The position numbers and the translations under genes were made by a program. A DNA stretch of 64,000 nt from Staphylococcus americanisciuri. Its GTDB lineage: Bacteria > Bacillota > Bacilli > Staphylococcales > Staphylococcaceae. The DNA lies in NCBI RefSeq assembly GCF_024814435.1, contig NZ_JANUXY010000005.1, forward strand, positions 124,001 through 188,000. The letters run 5' to 3'. Positions 57,575-64,000 of the stretch are shown here, in pieces; positions within the stretch are counted from its first letter, which is position 1; every line of letters starts with the position of its first letter. The notes under the pieces were generated by a model. It had not been told where the DNA came from. It was given only the letters and a program-made list of their open reading frames with translations, and made no database searches.

Positions 57575-57613
57575 AAAAAGCGTCTGAACACACTCCATGA
57601 TCAGACGCTTTTT
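57575..57613. terminator. Terminator after the DUF2325 gene
   Basis: aaaaagcgtctga (57575-57587) pairs exactly with tcagacgcttttt (57601-57613). Confidence 0.85.
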
Positions 57614-57648
57614 CTTCTTATCAAAAACTCACTCTATTAAAACCCAAA

Positions 57649-58704
57649 TCATTCCGCTTCTTCTTCACGTTTAATCAAATGTAAATGTTCTTTCAACTCA
57701 TTGACAAAGCTACTTCTACCACTGTTTTTCAAGATAATAAATGGCTTTTCTTCTTTCTTGGCTTTCGCTTTCGCCTGTTCAGCTTTGGCATGGCTTACAG
57801 TTAGAATAGGAATCACCACAATATCCGATTTACTCACTAGTGTCTCTACTTGCAACTGTGTATCCGATTCCGTATGATGTACCTTGCCGCCACGTTGTTC
57901 CACTTCTTCTATATAGTTATTGATAAACTGACTTGCTCCTATGATCCCCACTTCAATATCTTTAAATACTTCTTTCTCCGCTTCATCCAGCTCTTGAGAC
58001 TCATGGTCTTCTTTGTAATAAGAAGCTTTTTTCTTCACAGGTGTTGGCATAATCTCATCCGCATCATATTTCCATCTAATACGTGATGTCGTATGATTTG
58101 GCGTATGTGCAATACTAACAATATCCTCTTTATTAATATTAAATTTAATAACATCTTTCTCATTCAATAAGCACATTGGGATACTCTTTAATTCACCATG
58201 ATCAAAATGCTTTTTACAAATATATCTATGAATGCTGTCATCATAGTCCACAATTGCATAGTCATAACACTCAATGTCGATAGCCGCTACAGAGTGATCC
58301 TTTTCCGCATTCAACTTGTGATACGCATGTCTGTTATATCCATTGCCATTTTCTTCAAAAATCAACTTATCGCCATGCTCTAATGCTTCATTTCTGACTA
58401 CCGATTCCGGTACAAAAACAGTTTTTCCTGTCTCTGGGTTAACACCCTCACCGCCTAATAAATGACGTACAAATGTATACGTATCGCTATTCTCTTTTTT
58501 ATGTTGATGAGTAGGTAGTTGCTCACTTATGTTATCTGCAATCGCTTCTTTATCTTCTGGCTGTAACAATTCAATCTGTCTCAATGCTTTAAGGTAGTGT
58601 TTATTACGCTTTTCTAGAACTTCTATATCTTGTGTGTTTAAAATATCATCAATCCATGCGTCCTTAATTAACTGTACAATTTGTGCTTTCATTTCCTTCT
58701 TCAT
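57649..58704 (-). CDS. DUF2325 domain protein
   Basis: 351 residues. N-terminal helical part (1-70), a middle beta-rich region (75-215), and a C-terminal DUF2325 Rossmann-like domain (about 250-345): VGIIGASQFINNYIEEVEQRGGKVHHTESD, then SDIVVIPILTVSHAKAEQAKAKAKKEEKPFIILKNSGRSSF. Function of the domain is not established; partial resemblance to nucleotide-binding folds is inference. It is bounded by terminators, so it is a single-gene unit. Confidence 0.7.
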   Translation of the reverse strand: MKKEMKAQIVQLIKDAWIDDILNTQDIEVLEKRNKHYLKALRQIELLQPEDKEAIADNISEQLPTHQHKKENSDTYTFVRHLLGGEGVNPETGKTVFVPESVVRNEALEHGDKLIFEENGNGYNRHAYHKLNAEKDHSVAAIDIECYDYAIVDYDDSIHRYICKKHFDHGELKSIPMCLLNEKDVIKFNINKEDIVSIAHTPNHTTSRIRWKYDADEIMPTPVKKKASYYKEDHESQELDEAEKEVFKDIEVGIIGASQFINNYIEEVEQRGGKVHHTESDTQLQVETLVSKSDIVVIPILTVSHAKAEQAKAKAKKEEKPFIILKNSGRSSFVNELKEHLHLIKREEEAE

Positions 58705-58871
58705 AAATAAACTCCATTCTTAAAATTTTTATAGCATATACCATTTATTTTTCTTATTCTATGCTGTCTATTATATTAGATTGCTACTATAAATTCAGTT
58801 CTTTTATATCGCTTGCTTTCAAACTGACTCCTCATCCCATATATTCCATCATTATTCAACCTCATAAAATC

Positions 58872-58913
58872 AAATCCCCACATCCAAGTCTCTTTGCCTA
58901 AGATGCGGGGAAA
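58872..58913. terminator. Terminator after ilvE
   Basis: ccccacatc (58876-58884) pairs with gatgcgggg (58902-58910). Confidence 0.75.
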
Positions 58914-58947
58914 TAACATGCTATATGTGATTGTTTAATAAAACAAC

Positions 58948-60030
58948 TTATCTTTCATAATGTGGTACCACTAAGCGCCAGTTATGTGGATCGTCTAACT
59001 TGCCACTTTGAATACCTGTATAGTTATCATATAAAGCTTGTGTCACTTTACCAGTTTCGTTGTTGTTAATAACCATTTTCTTATCTTTGAATTGTAATTC
59101 ACCCACTGGAGAAATAACGGCAGCTGTACCCGTTCCAAATACCTCTTCTAATTCGCCTTTTTCGTAGTGTTCGAATAACTCATCAATTGATACACGACGT
59201 TCTTCTACTTCATAGCCTAATGTTTCAGCTAATGCAAGTACCGTTTTACGTGTAATACCTGGTAAAATACTACCGTTCAATGAAGGTGTCACAACTTTAC
59301 CGTTAATCACGAAGAAGATGTTCATACTACCTACTTCTTCAATATACTTTTGTTCAACACCATCTAACCATAATACTTGGTCAAAACCGAGCTCATTCGC
59401 ATTCGCTTGTGCTAATAAACTTGCTGCATAGTTACCTGCAACTTTCGCAAAGCCTACACCGCCACGAACAGCACGTACATATTCATCTTCAACATAAATT
59501 TTAGTAGTACGTAATGAATCTCCACCATAGTAAGAACCTGATGGCGATAAAATAATTAATAAACGATAATTTTTAGATGGGGCTACTCCTAATATATCTT
59601 GTGTCGCAAAAACAACCGGACGAATGTAGAGTGATTGACCTTCACCCTCTGGTACCCAATCGCGGTCTACGTCTACTAATTGTTTTAAACCTTCTAATAA
59701 TAAATCTTCATCAATTCGTGGCATTTTTAAACGTTCTAATGACACGTTAATACGTTTAAAGTTCTCATCTGGTCGGAATAACACAACTTCTCCGTTATGT
59801 TTATACGCCTTCAAGCCTTCAAATACCGATTGACCATAATGTATACTTTGCGCAGCCGGAGAAATTTCAATTGGTGCATACGGTATGATTTTTAGGTCAT
59901 GCCATCCTTGACCTTCTGTATAGTCAAAGCTTAACATGTAGTCTGTAAATACTTCACCAAACGTTAACGAGGATTGATCTGGCTTCTCTTTTAACGCTTG
60001 ACGTTGTTCTAACTTCACTAATTCTGTCAT
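58948..60030 (-). CDS. ilvE: Branched-chain amino-acid aminotransferase
   Basis: PLP enzyme interconverting Leu/Ile/Val and their 2-oxoacids. 360 residues, the long fold-type IV form. Conserved [25 protein letters not shown], the PLP-lysine segment [15 protein letters not shown], and [32 protein letters not shown] are intact. GGGGG precedes the ATG. It is monocistronic, with a clear sigma-A promoter and terminator. Confidence 0.95.
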   Translation of the reverse strand: MTELVKLEQRQALKEKPDQSSLTFGEVFTDYMLSFDYTEGQGWHDLKIIPYAPIEISPAAQSIHYGQSVFEGLKAYKHNGEVVLFRPDENFKRINVSLERLKMPRIDEDLLLEGLKQLVDVDRDWVPEGEGQSLYIRPVVFATQDILGVAPSKNYRLLIILSPSGSYYGGDSLRTTKIYVEDEYVRAVRGGVGFAKVAGNYAASLLAQANANELGFDQVLWLDGVEQKYIEEVGSMNIFFVINGKVVTPSLNGSILPGITRKTVLALAETLGYEVEERRVSIDELFEHYEKGELEEVFGTGTAAVISPVGELQFKDKKMVINNNETGKVTQALYDNYTGIQSGKLDDPHNWRLVVPHYER

Positions 60031-60068
60031 AATAATGCCCCCTGTAATGATGTAAATGTAATATATGC

Positions 60069-60097
60069 ATTATACCAATTTGACCATTATAATTCAA
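60069..60097 (-). promoter_or_regulatory. Promoter of ilvE
   Basis: Minus strand: -35 TTGAAT (60097-60092), 17-base spacer, -10 TATAAT (60074-60069), about 39 bases before the start codon. Confidence 0.7.
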
Positions 60098-60149
60098 TGA
60101 GTTTTAAGAAAATTAAATATATTCTTAACCGTTTTAGCGCATAAAAATC

Positions 60150-60187
60150 GAGGCAGTTACACCGTTAATCATAACGCGTACTGCCTC
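60150..60187. terminator. Terminator after tdh
   Basis: gaggcagt / actgcctc (60150-60157, 60180-60187) with an A/T-rich flank. Confidence 0.65.
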
Positions 60188-60208
60188 ACAATTTATCTAT
60201 TATACATT

Positions 60209-61159
60209 TTATTTTTCTTTTGCTTTGATACCTTCTAGCATACGTGTTGTCATCGCTGCTAAGTCATATTGTGGATTAAATCCCCATTCATCACGTGCAC
60301 AGCTTGTATCAATACTATCTGGCCAGCTTTCCGCAATGCCTTGACGAACTGGATCCACATCGTAATCTACTGTGAAGTTCGGATCGTGTTCTTGGATTGC
60401 TTCTTTAACCATCTCAGGCTCGATACTCATCGCACTTAAATTATAAGCGTTACGGTTGATTAACTTGTCACCATCCGCTTCCATCAACTTAATAATCGCG
60501 TCAATCGCATCATCCATAAACATCATATCCATATAAGTACCACGATCAATATAGCTTGTGTATTTACCTTCACGAACGGCTTGGAAGTAAATATCTACCG
60601 CATAATCTGTTGTACCGCCACCTGGTTCTTTCACATAAGAGATTAAACCTGGGAAGCGCACACTACGCGTATCAACACCAAACTTCGTAAAGTAATAATC
60701 ACATAATAATTCACCTGATACTTTGTTCACACCGTACATTGTGTTCGGACGTTGAATCGTAACTTGTGGTGTATTTTTCTTAGGGGTATTCGGACCAAAT
60801 GCACCGATTGAGCTTGGTGTGAAGAATTGTAAATCATATTTACGTGCAGCCTCTAAAGCATTCACTAAGCCACCCATATTCAAATTCCATGCGAGTAATG
60901 GCTTTTGTTCTGCAGTCGCTGATAATAAAGCTGCCATATGCATCATTGTGTCTGGTTTGAAGTCAGCAATCAATTGCTCCATTTTTTCTGCGTCTGTCAC
61001 ATCTAAAATCTCAAATGGACCTTCAGCAACAATAGAACCTGCTTCTGGCTCACGAATATCTGTTGCTAATACATTGTCATTTCCATAAATTTCACGACAT
61101 TTCGCAACAAGTTCTGTACCAATTTGACCTAATGCGCCAGTGATAAATATTCTTTCCAT
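60209..61159 (-). CDS. tdh: L-threonine 3-dehydrogenase, SDR/epimerase type
   Basis: Oxidises threonine to 2-amino-3-ketobutyrate with NAD+. 316 residues of the extended SDR family: [17 protein letters not shown] dinucleotide loop, [18 protein letters not shown], catalytic Tyr-x-x-x-Lys in [14 protein letters not shown], then [21 protein letters not shown], which marks threonine dehydrogenases of this type rather than UDP-glucose epimerases. Kbl, which uses the product, is encoded just upstream in the same direction. Confidence 0.9.
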   Translation of the reverse strand: MERIFITGALGQIGTELVAKCREIYGNDNVLATDIREPEAGSIVAEGPFEILDVTDAEKMEQLIADFKPDTMMHMAALLSATAEQKPLLAWNLNMGGLVNALEAARKYDLQFFTPSSIGAFGPNTPKKNTPQVTIQRPNTMYGVNKVSGELLCDYYFTKFGVDTRSVRFPGLISYVKEPGGGTTDYAVDIYFQAVREGKYTSYIDRGTYMDMMFMDDAIDAIIKLMEADGDKLINRNAYNLSAMSIEPEMVKEAIQEHDPNFTVDYDVDPVRQGIAESWPDSIDTSCARDEWGFNPQYDLAAMTTRMLEGIKAKEK

Positions 61160-61239
61160 AAATTATGACATCTCCTAACTGTCTCTCTGATAAATACATT
61201 TGTTCTTATAGTGTGCTCATAAAATACTTATTTAATTGT

Positions 61240-61268
61240 ATTATAACATTTAAGCGCTTTCTTGTACA
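61240..61268 (-). promoter_or_regulatory. tdh promoter with cre-like element
   Basis: Minus strand: -35 TGTACA (61268-61263), 17-base spacer, -10 TATAAT (61245-61240). The spacer contains AGAAAGCGCTTAAAT, resembling a CcpA cre site with mismatches. Carbon catabolite repression of threonine use is plausible. Confidence 0.5.
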
Positions 61269-61323
61269 CGTAGAGCATACACACAAAATAATGTTTACTA
61301 TACAGACATAGGAATACTTCCCT

Positions 61324-61467
61324 TCACTGCGCATCGTCCTTCTCTATTGCTACAATAAGGAGTAATACAACCGTTATTAACATCCAAGGTTCCATTAATG
61401 AAAAAAATAAAAATATACCTATACATATTAGCCAAAATGTATCAATATTATATTGCCCGAATTTCAT
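61324..61467 (-). CDS. 47-residue membrane protein between kbl and tdh
   Basis: The sequence begins MKFGQYNIDTFWLICIGIFL and ends ITVVLLLIVAIEKDDAQ. GGAG lies 7 bases before the ATG. It has one long or two short hydrophobic segments and an acidic end. It sits just past the kbl terminator and upstream of the tdh promoter, so it may be made from read-through. Family not recognised. Confidence 0.5.
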   Translation of the reverse strand: MKFGQYNIDTFWLICIGIFLFFSLMEPWMLITVVLLLIVAIEKDDAQ

Positions 61468-61482
61468 CGATATTCTCCTATC

Positions 61483-61518
61483 TAAAAATGCAGCCACCCT
61501 ATGCGAGTGACTGCATTC
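61483..61518 (-). terminator. Terminator after kbl
   Basis: aatgcagtcac (minus strand) pairs with gtggctgcatt across a 13-base loop, followed by a T-run. Confidence 0.65.
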
Positions 61519-61534
61519 AATTGTTAATATTTAA

Positions 61535-62725
61535 TTATGAAATAACATCTAATTCCTTACCAACACGTTCATACACAGCTAATGCTTCATCTAACATTTC
61601 TTTCGTATGTGCTGCAGTTGGCATATTACGTACACGGCCTGTACCACGTGGCACTGTTGGGAATACGATAGATTTAACGTAAACCCCTTCTTCCATCAAG
61701 CGTTTACTGAATGTTTGTGTTTTCTTTTCATCACCAATGATAACAGGTGTAATTGGTGTTTCAGATTCTCCAGTGTTAAAACCTAATTTGTTTAATCCTT
61801 CTTTTAAGTAATGCGCATTATCCCACAATTTATCATGTAGCTCTGTAGATGCCATTAATTTTTTCACTGCTGTTGTAATCGCTTTGGTATCTGCAGGCGC
61901 TAAAGAAGTTGAGAATAAAAATGGGCGTGATTGTACTTTCAACCAGTCAATCAATTGTTGTGAACCAGCAACATATCCGCCAACAACACCAATTGCTTTA
62001 GATAATGTACCGATTTGGAAGTCGACTTTATCTTGTAAGCCGAAGTGTTTCACTGTACCAGCACCTTTACCCATCACACCTGAACCATGTGCATCGTCAA
62101 CATACACCATAATGCCGTATTCTTCACATATTTCCACGATTTCAGGTAACTTCGCAACGTCACCATCCATACTAAAGACACCGTCAGTAATATACATGAC
62201 TTTATTATACTGACCTGACTCAACAGCTTCTTTCGCTTTTTTGCGTAAGTCATCCATATCTGAGTGGTTGACACGAATGATTTTAGCTTTTGATAAACGA
62301 CAACCATCAATAATAGACGCATGGTTTAATTCGTCTGATAAAATTGCATCATTCTTGTTCATAACCGCTGAAATAGCTGCCATGTTACAGTTGAAGCCTG
62401 ATTGATAAGCAATAGCTGCTTCTGTCCCTTTGAATTCAGCTAATGTTTTTTCTAGCTCATCATGTAAATCAAGTGTCCCATTGATTGTACGCACAGCACC
62501 TGCCCCCACACCATGTGAGTCAACTGCTTCTTTTGCTGCTGCTTTTAAATCAGCATCTGTCGCAAGCCCTAAATAGTTGTTAGAAGACAAGTTGATGTAT
62601 TCTTTACCTGCAATTGTAATTTTAGGACCATTCGCTCCTTCGATTATGTCAATCTCATTGTATAAACCGTTGTCTTTCAAATAGCTAATGTTTTCTTCTA
62701 GAAAGTCTTGTAGCCTTTGTACCAC
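61535..62725 (-). CDS. kbl: Glycine C-acetyltransferase (2-amino-3-ketobutyrate CoA ligase)
   Basis: PLP enzyme of the alpha-oxoamine synthase family. With CoA it splits 2-amino-3-ketobutyrate to glycine and acetyl-CoA. 396 residues. Conserved [44 protein letters not shown], and the PLP-lysine in [18 protein letters not shown] (about residue 243). With tdh it forms the two-step threonine-to-glycine route. It is a separate transcript from tdh, given the terminator between them. Confidence 0.93.
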   Translation of the reverse strand: MVQRLQDFLEENISYLKDNGLYNEIDIIEGANGPKITIAGKEYINLSSNNYLGLATDADLKAAAKEAVDSHGVGAGAVRTINGTLDLHDELEKTLAEFKGTEAAIAYQSGFNCNMAAISAVMNKNDAILSDELNHASIIDGCRLSKAKIIRVNHSDMDDLRKKAKEAVESGQYNKVMYITDGVFSMDGDVAKLPEIVEICEEYGIMVYVDDAHGSGVMGKGAGTVKHFGLQDKVDFQIGTLSKAIGVVGGYVAGSQQLIDWLKVQSRPFLFSTSLAPADTKAITTAVKKLMASTELHDKLWDNAHYLKEGLNKLGFNTGESETPITPVIIGDEKKTQTFSKRLMEEGVYVKSIVFPTVPRGTGRVRNMPTAAHTKEMLDEALAVYERVGKELDVIS

Positions 62726-62774
62726 GATTCATTCCCCTTTCCTATTTGCTAATACACTTTTATCATAACGTATT

Positions 62775-62803
62775 TTGAACAAACTTAAAAGCAAGTGTAT
62801 AAT
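62775..62803 (+). promoter_or_regulatory. Promoter of the M20 amidohydrolase
   Basis: -35 TTGAAC (62775-62780), 17-base spacer, -10 TATAAT (62798-62803). Confidence 0.7.
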
Positions 62804-62837
62804 ATTAGCATAATCTTTACGAAGGAGTAGATGATCC

Positions 62838-64000
62838 ATGACTGATTGGTTCCAATGTGCAGGCGAAAAAGCGCACGAAACGATTGCGATACGCCGTCAT
62901 TTGCACCAATATCCAGAACGCTCATTTCAAGAAAAACAGACACATGCCTACATTCTTGAAAGGTTAAAACATCTTAATTTTACCATTCGCGAACGTGTCG
63001 GTCATAACGGGATTGTCGCAACTATTGGAAATACTGAACAAGGTCCTACAATTGCATTACGTGCAGACTTTGACGCCTTACCAATAGAAGATGTAAAAGA
63101 CGTACCATATCGCTCAAAAATTCCAGGTGTCATGCATGCCTGTGGTCACGATGGTCATACCGCTATTTTACTAACAGTTGCTGAACTTTTACATGCGCAT
63201 CAAAATCAACTAAAAGGCGCCGTTGTACTGATCTTCCAATATGGCGAAGAAGAAACGCCAGGTGGTGCGCAAGGTATGATTGCAGACAAGGCACTTGCTG
63301 GTGTAGATAAAATATACGGCAATCACTTATGGAGTGGTTATCCAACAGGGACGATTCATACACGCCCCGGTGCAATGATGGCACAAGCAGATGAATTCAA
63401 CATCACGATTTATGGTAAAGGCGGTCACGGCGCAAAGCCGCACGAGACCATTGATCCCATTGTCATTTTGGCAGAATTTATTTTAAGCACCCAAAAAATT
63501 GTGTCACGTACGCTTGACCCTGTGAAACAAGCTGTGATTTCATTCGGTAAAATCGAAGCAGGTGATGCCGACAATGTCATTCCAGATACTGCACAATGTC
63601 GTGGAACCGTTCGTACTTTTGATTCAACAGTCCAACAACATATTCGTACAAAATTGGAGAAGCTTTTGCAAGGCTTAGCTGTCGCGAATGATATTACGTA
63701 TGACTTAGATTATGTGAATGGTTATCCACCTGTCTATAATCATGAAAAATCTGCAGAGGTTGTCAAAACAGCAGCTAATGCTTTAAACTTCCGCTACCAT
63801 GATTCAGATTTAATGATGATTGGGGAAGACTTCTCATACTATTTACATGCTTTACCTGGTGCCTTTTTCTTTACCGGTTGTGGTAATCCAGAGAAAAAAA
63901 CCGATTGGCCACATCATAGTCCACACTTTGATATTGATGAAGCGGCAATGAAATATACCGTCAGTACATTTATGAAAATACTAGAACTTGAAGGTGTCCT
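62838..64000 (+). CDS. M20-family amidohydrolase (partial, runs off the window)
   Basis: 387 codons are visible with no stop. Metal-binding sites are complete: ADFDALP, HACGHDGHTA (about residue 100), QYGEEETPGGA, NHLW, and late IGEDFSYYL. The dimerisation domain GKGGHGAKPHETIDP is present. The family (HipO/AmhX/N-acyl-amino-acid amidohydrolase) removes acyl or aminoacyl groups; this member's substrate is unknown. The start follows GAAGGAG. Only the last few residues are expected to be missing. Confidence 0.9.
   Translation, partial: MTDWFQCAGEKAHETIAIRRHLHQYPERSFQEKQTHAYILERLKHLNFTIRERVGHNGIVATIGNTEQGPTIALRADFDALPIEDVKDVPYRSKIPGVMHACGHDGHTAILLTVAELLHAHQNQLKGAVVLIFQYGEEETPGGAQGMIADKALAGVDKIYGNHLWSGYPTGTIHTRPGAMMAQADEFNITIYGKGGHGAKPHETIDPIVILAEFILSTQKIVSRTLDPVKQAVISFGKIEAGDADNVIPDTAQCRGTVRTFDSTVQQHIRTKLEKLLQGLAVANDITYDLDYVNGYPPVYNHEKSAEVVKTAANALNFRYHDSDLMMIGEDFSYYLHALPGAFFFTGCGNPEKKTDWPHHSPHFDIDEAAMKYTVSTFMKILELEGV

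Overview
The window is chromosomal DNA from a low-GC Gram-positive bacterium, almost certainly a Staphylococcus. The gene content and order support this: hemQ-pta-lipL, ung-pdxK/thiD, vraABC, nagB, yojF-bshB2-folE2, tadA-dgk-dck and ilvE-tdh-kbl follow, from memory, the order of the corresponding S. aureus region (SA0507 to SA0546). The protein sequences are diverged and beta-glucuronidase is present, so this is not S. aureus. An animal-associated coagulase-variable or coagulase-negative species is my guess; I cannot name it. No rRNA, tRNA, CRISPR array, prophage or intact insertion sequence was seen.

Layout. 1-4.4 kb: amino-acid permease, coproheme decarboxylase (hemQ), phosphotransacetylase and the lipoyl amidotransferase lipL. 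4.4-12.8 kb: transport genes, comprising an MFS pump preceded by a possible leader peptide, an EmrAB-like pump with a TetR regulator, an ABC exporter broken by an in-frame stop, and a second amino-acid permease. 13.1-15.5 kb: DUF423 protein, YwdI-like protein, uracil-DNA glycosylase, pyridoxine/HMP kinase. 15.5-21.5 kb: MFS pump, a decayed gene, a HAD phosphatase, and the tightly overlapped vraA-vraB-vraC-hotdog operon. 21.6-26.4 kb: decayed remains of the RuMP-pathway genes hps and hxlB, cut off beside an accessory cassette of an ABC exporter plus an Msr/Vga-type ABC-F protein. 26.5-32.5 kb: nagB-nanE-PTS transporter with a divergent RpiR regulator (amino-sugar use), then yojF-bshB2 (bacillithiol) and folE2 (folate).

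32.5-46.5 kb is the accessory core. It contains an intact Fst-family type I toxin-antitoxin locus with both promoters, the antisense RNA and a shared terminator. Next comes a seven-gene glucuronide operon (kdgA-kdgK-GPH symporter-uxaC-uxuA-uxuB-uidA) that carries a beta-glucuronide through to pyruvate and glyceraldehyde-3-phosphate. An AraC-type regulator and a divergent HAD phosphatase plus GH3 beta-N-acetylglucosaminidase-like enzyme follow. Two decayed Fst copies lie at the two ends of the sugar block. From memory this is the position of sdrCDE in S. aureus, so it looks like a variable slot.

46.5-64 kb: an extra type I signal peptidase, FMN reductase, Cof-type phosphatase, tadA, two deoxynucleoside kinases, two tandem YfhO-family membrane proteins, a HAD phosphatase, a DUF2325 protein, ilvE, and the threonine-to-glycine pair kbl/tdh with a 47-residue membrane protein between them. 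The window ends inside an M20 amidohydrolase.

The best leads are: the glucuronide/GH3 block flanked by Fst relics; the ABC/ABC-F cassette beside the broken hps-hxlB; the vraABC-hotdog operon, whose thiolase lacks its second catalytic cysteine; and the possible leader peptide ahead of the first MFS pump.
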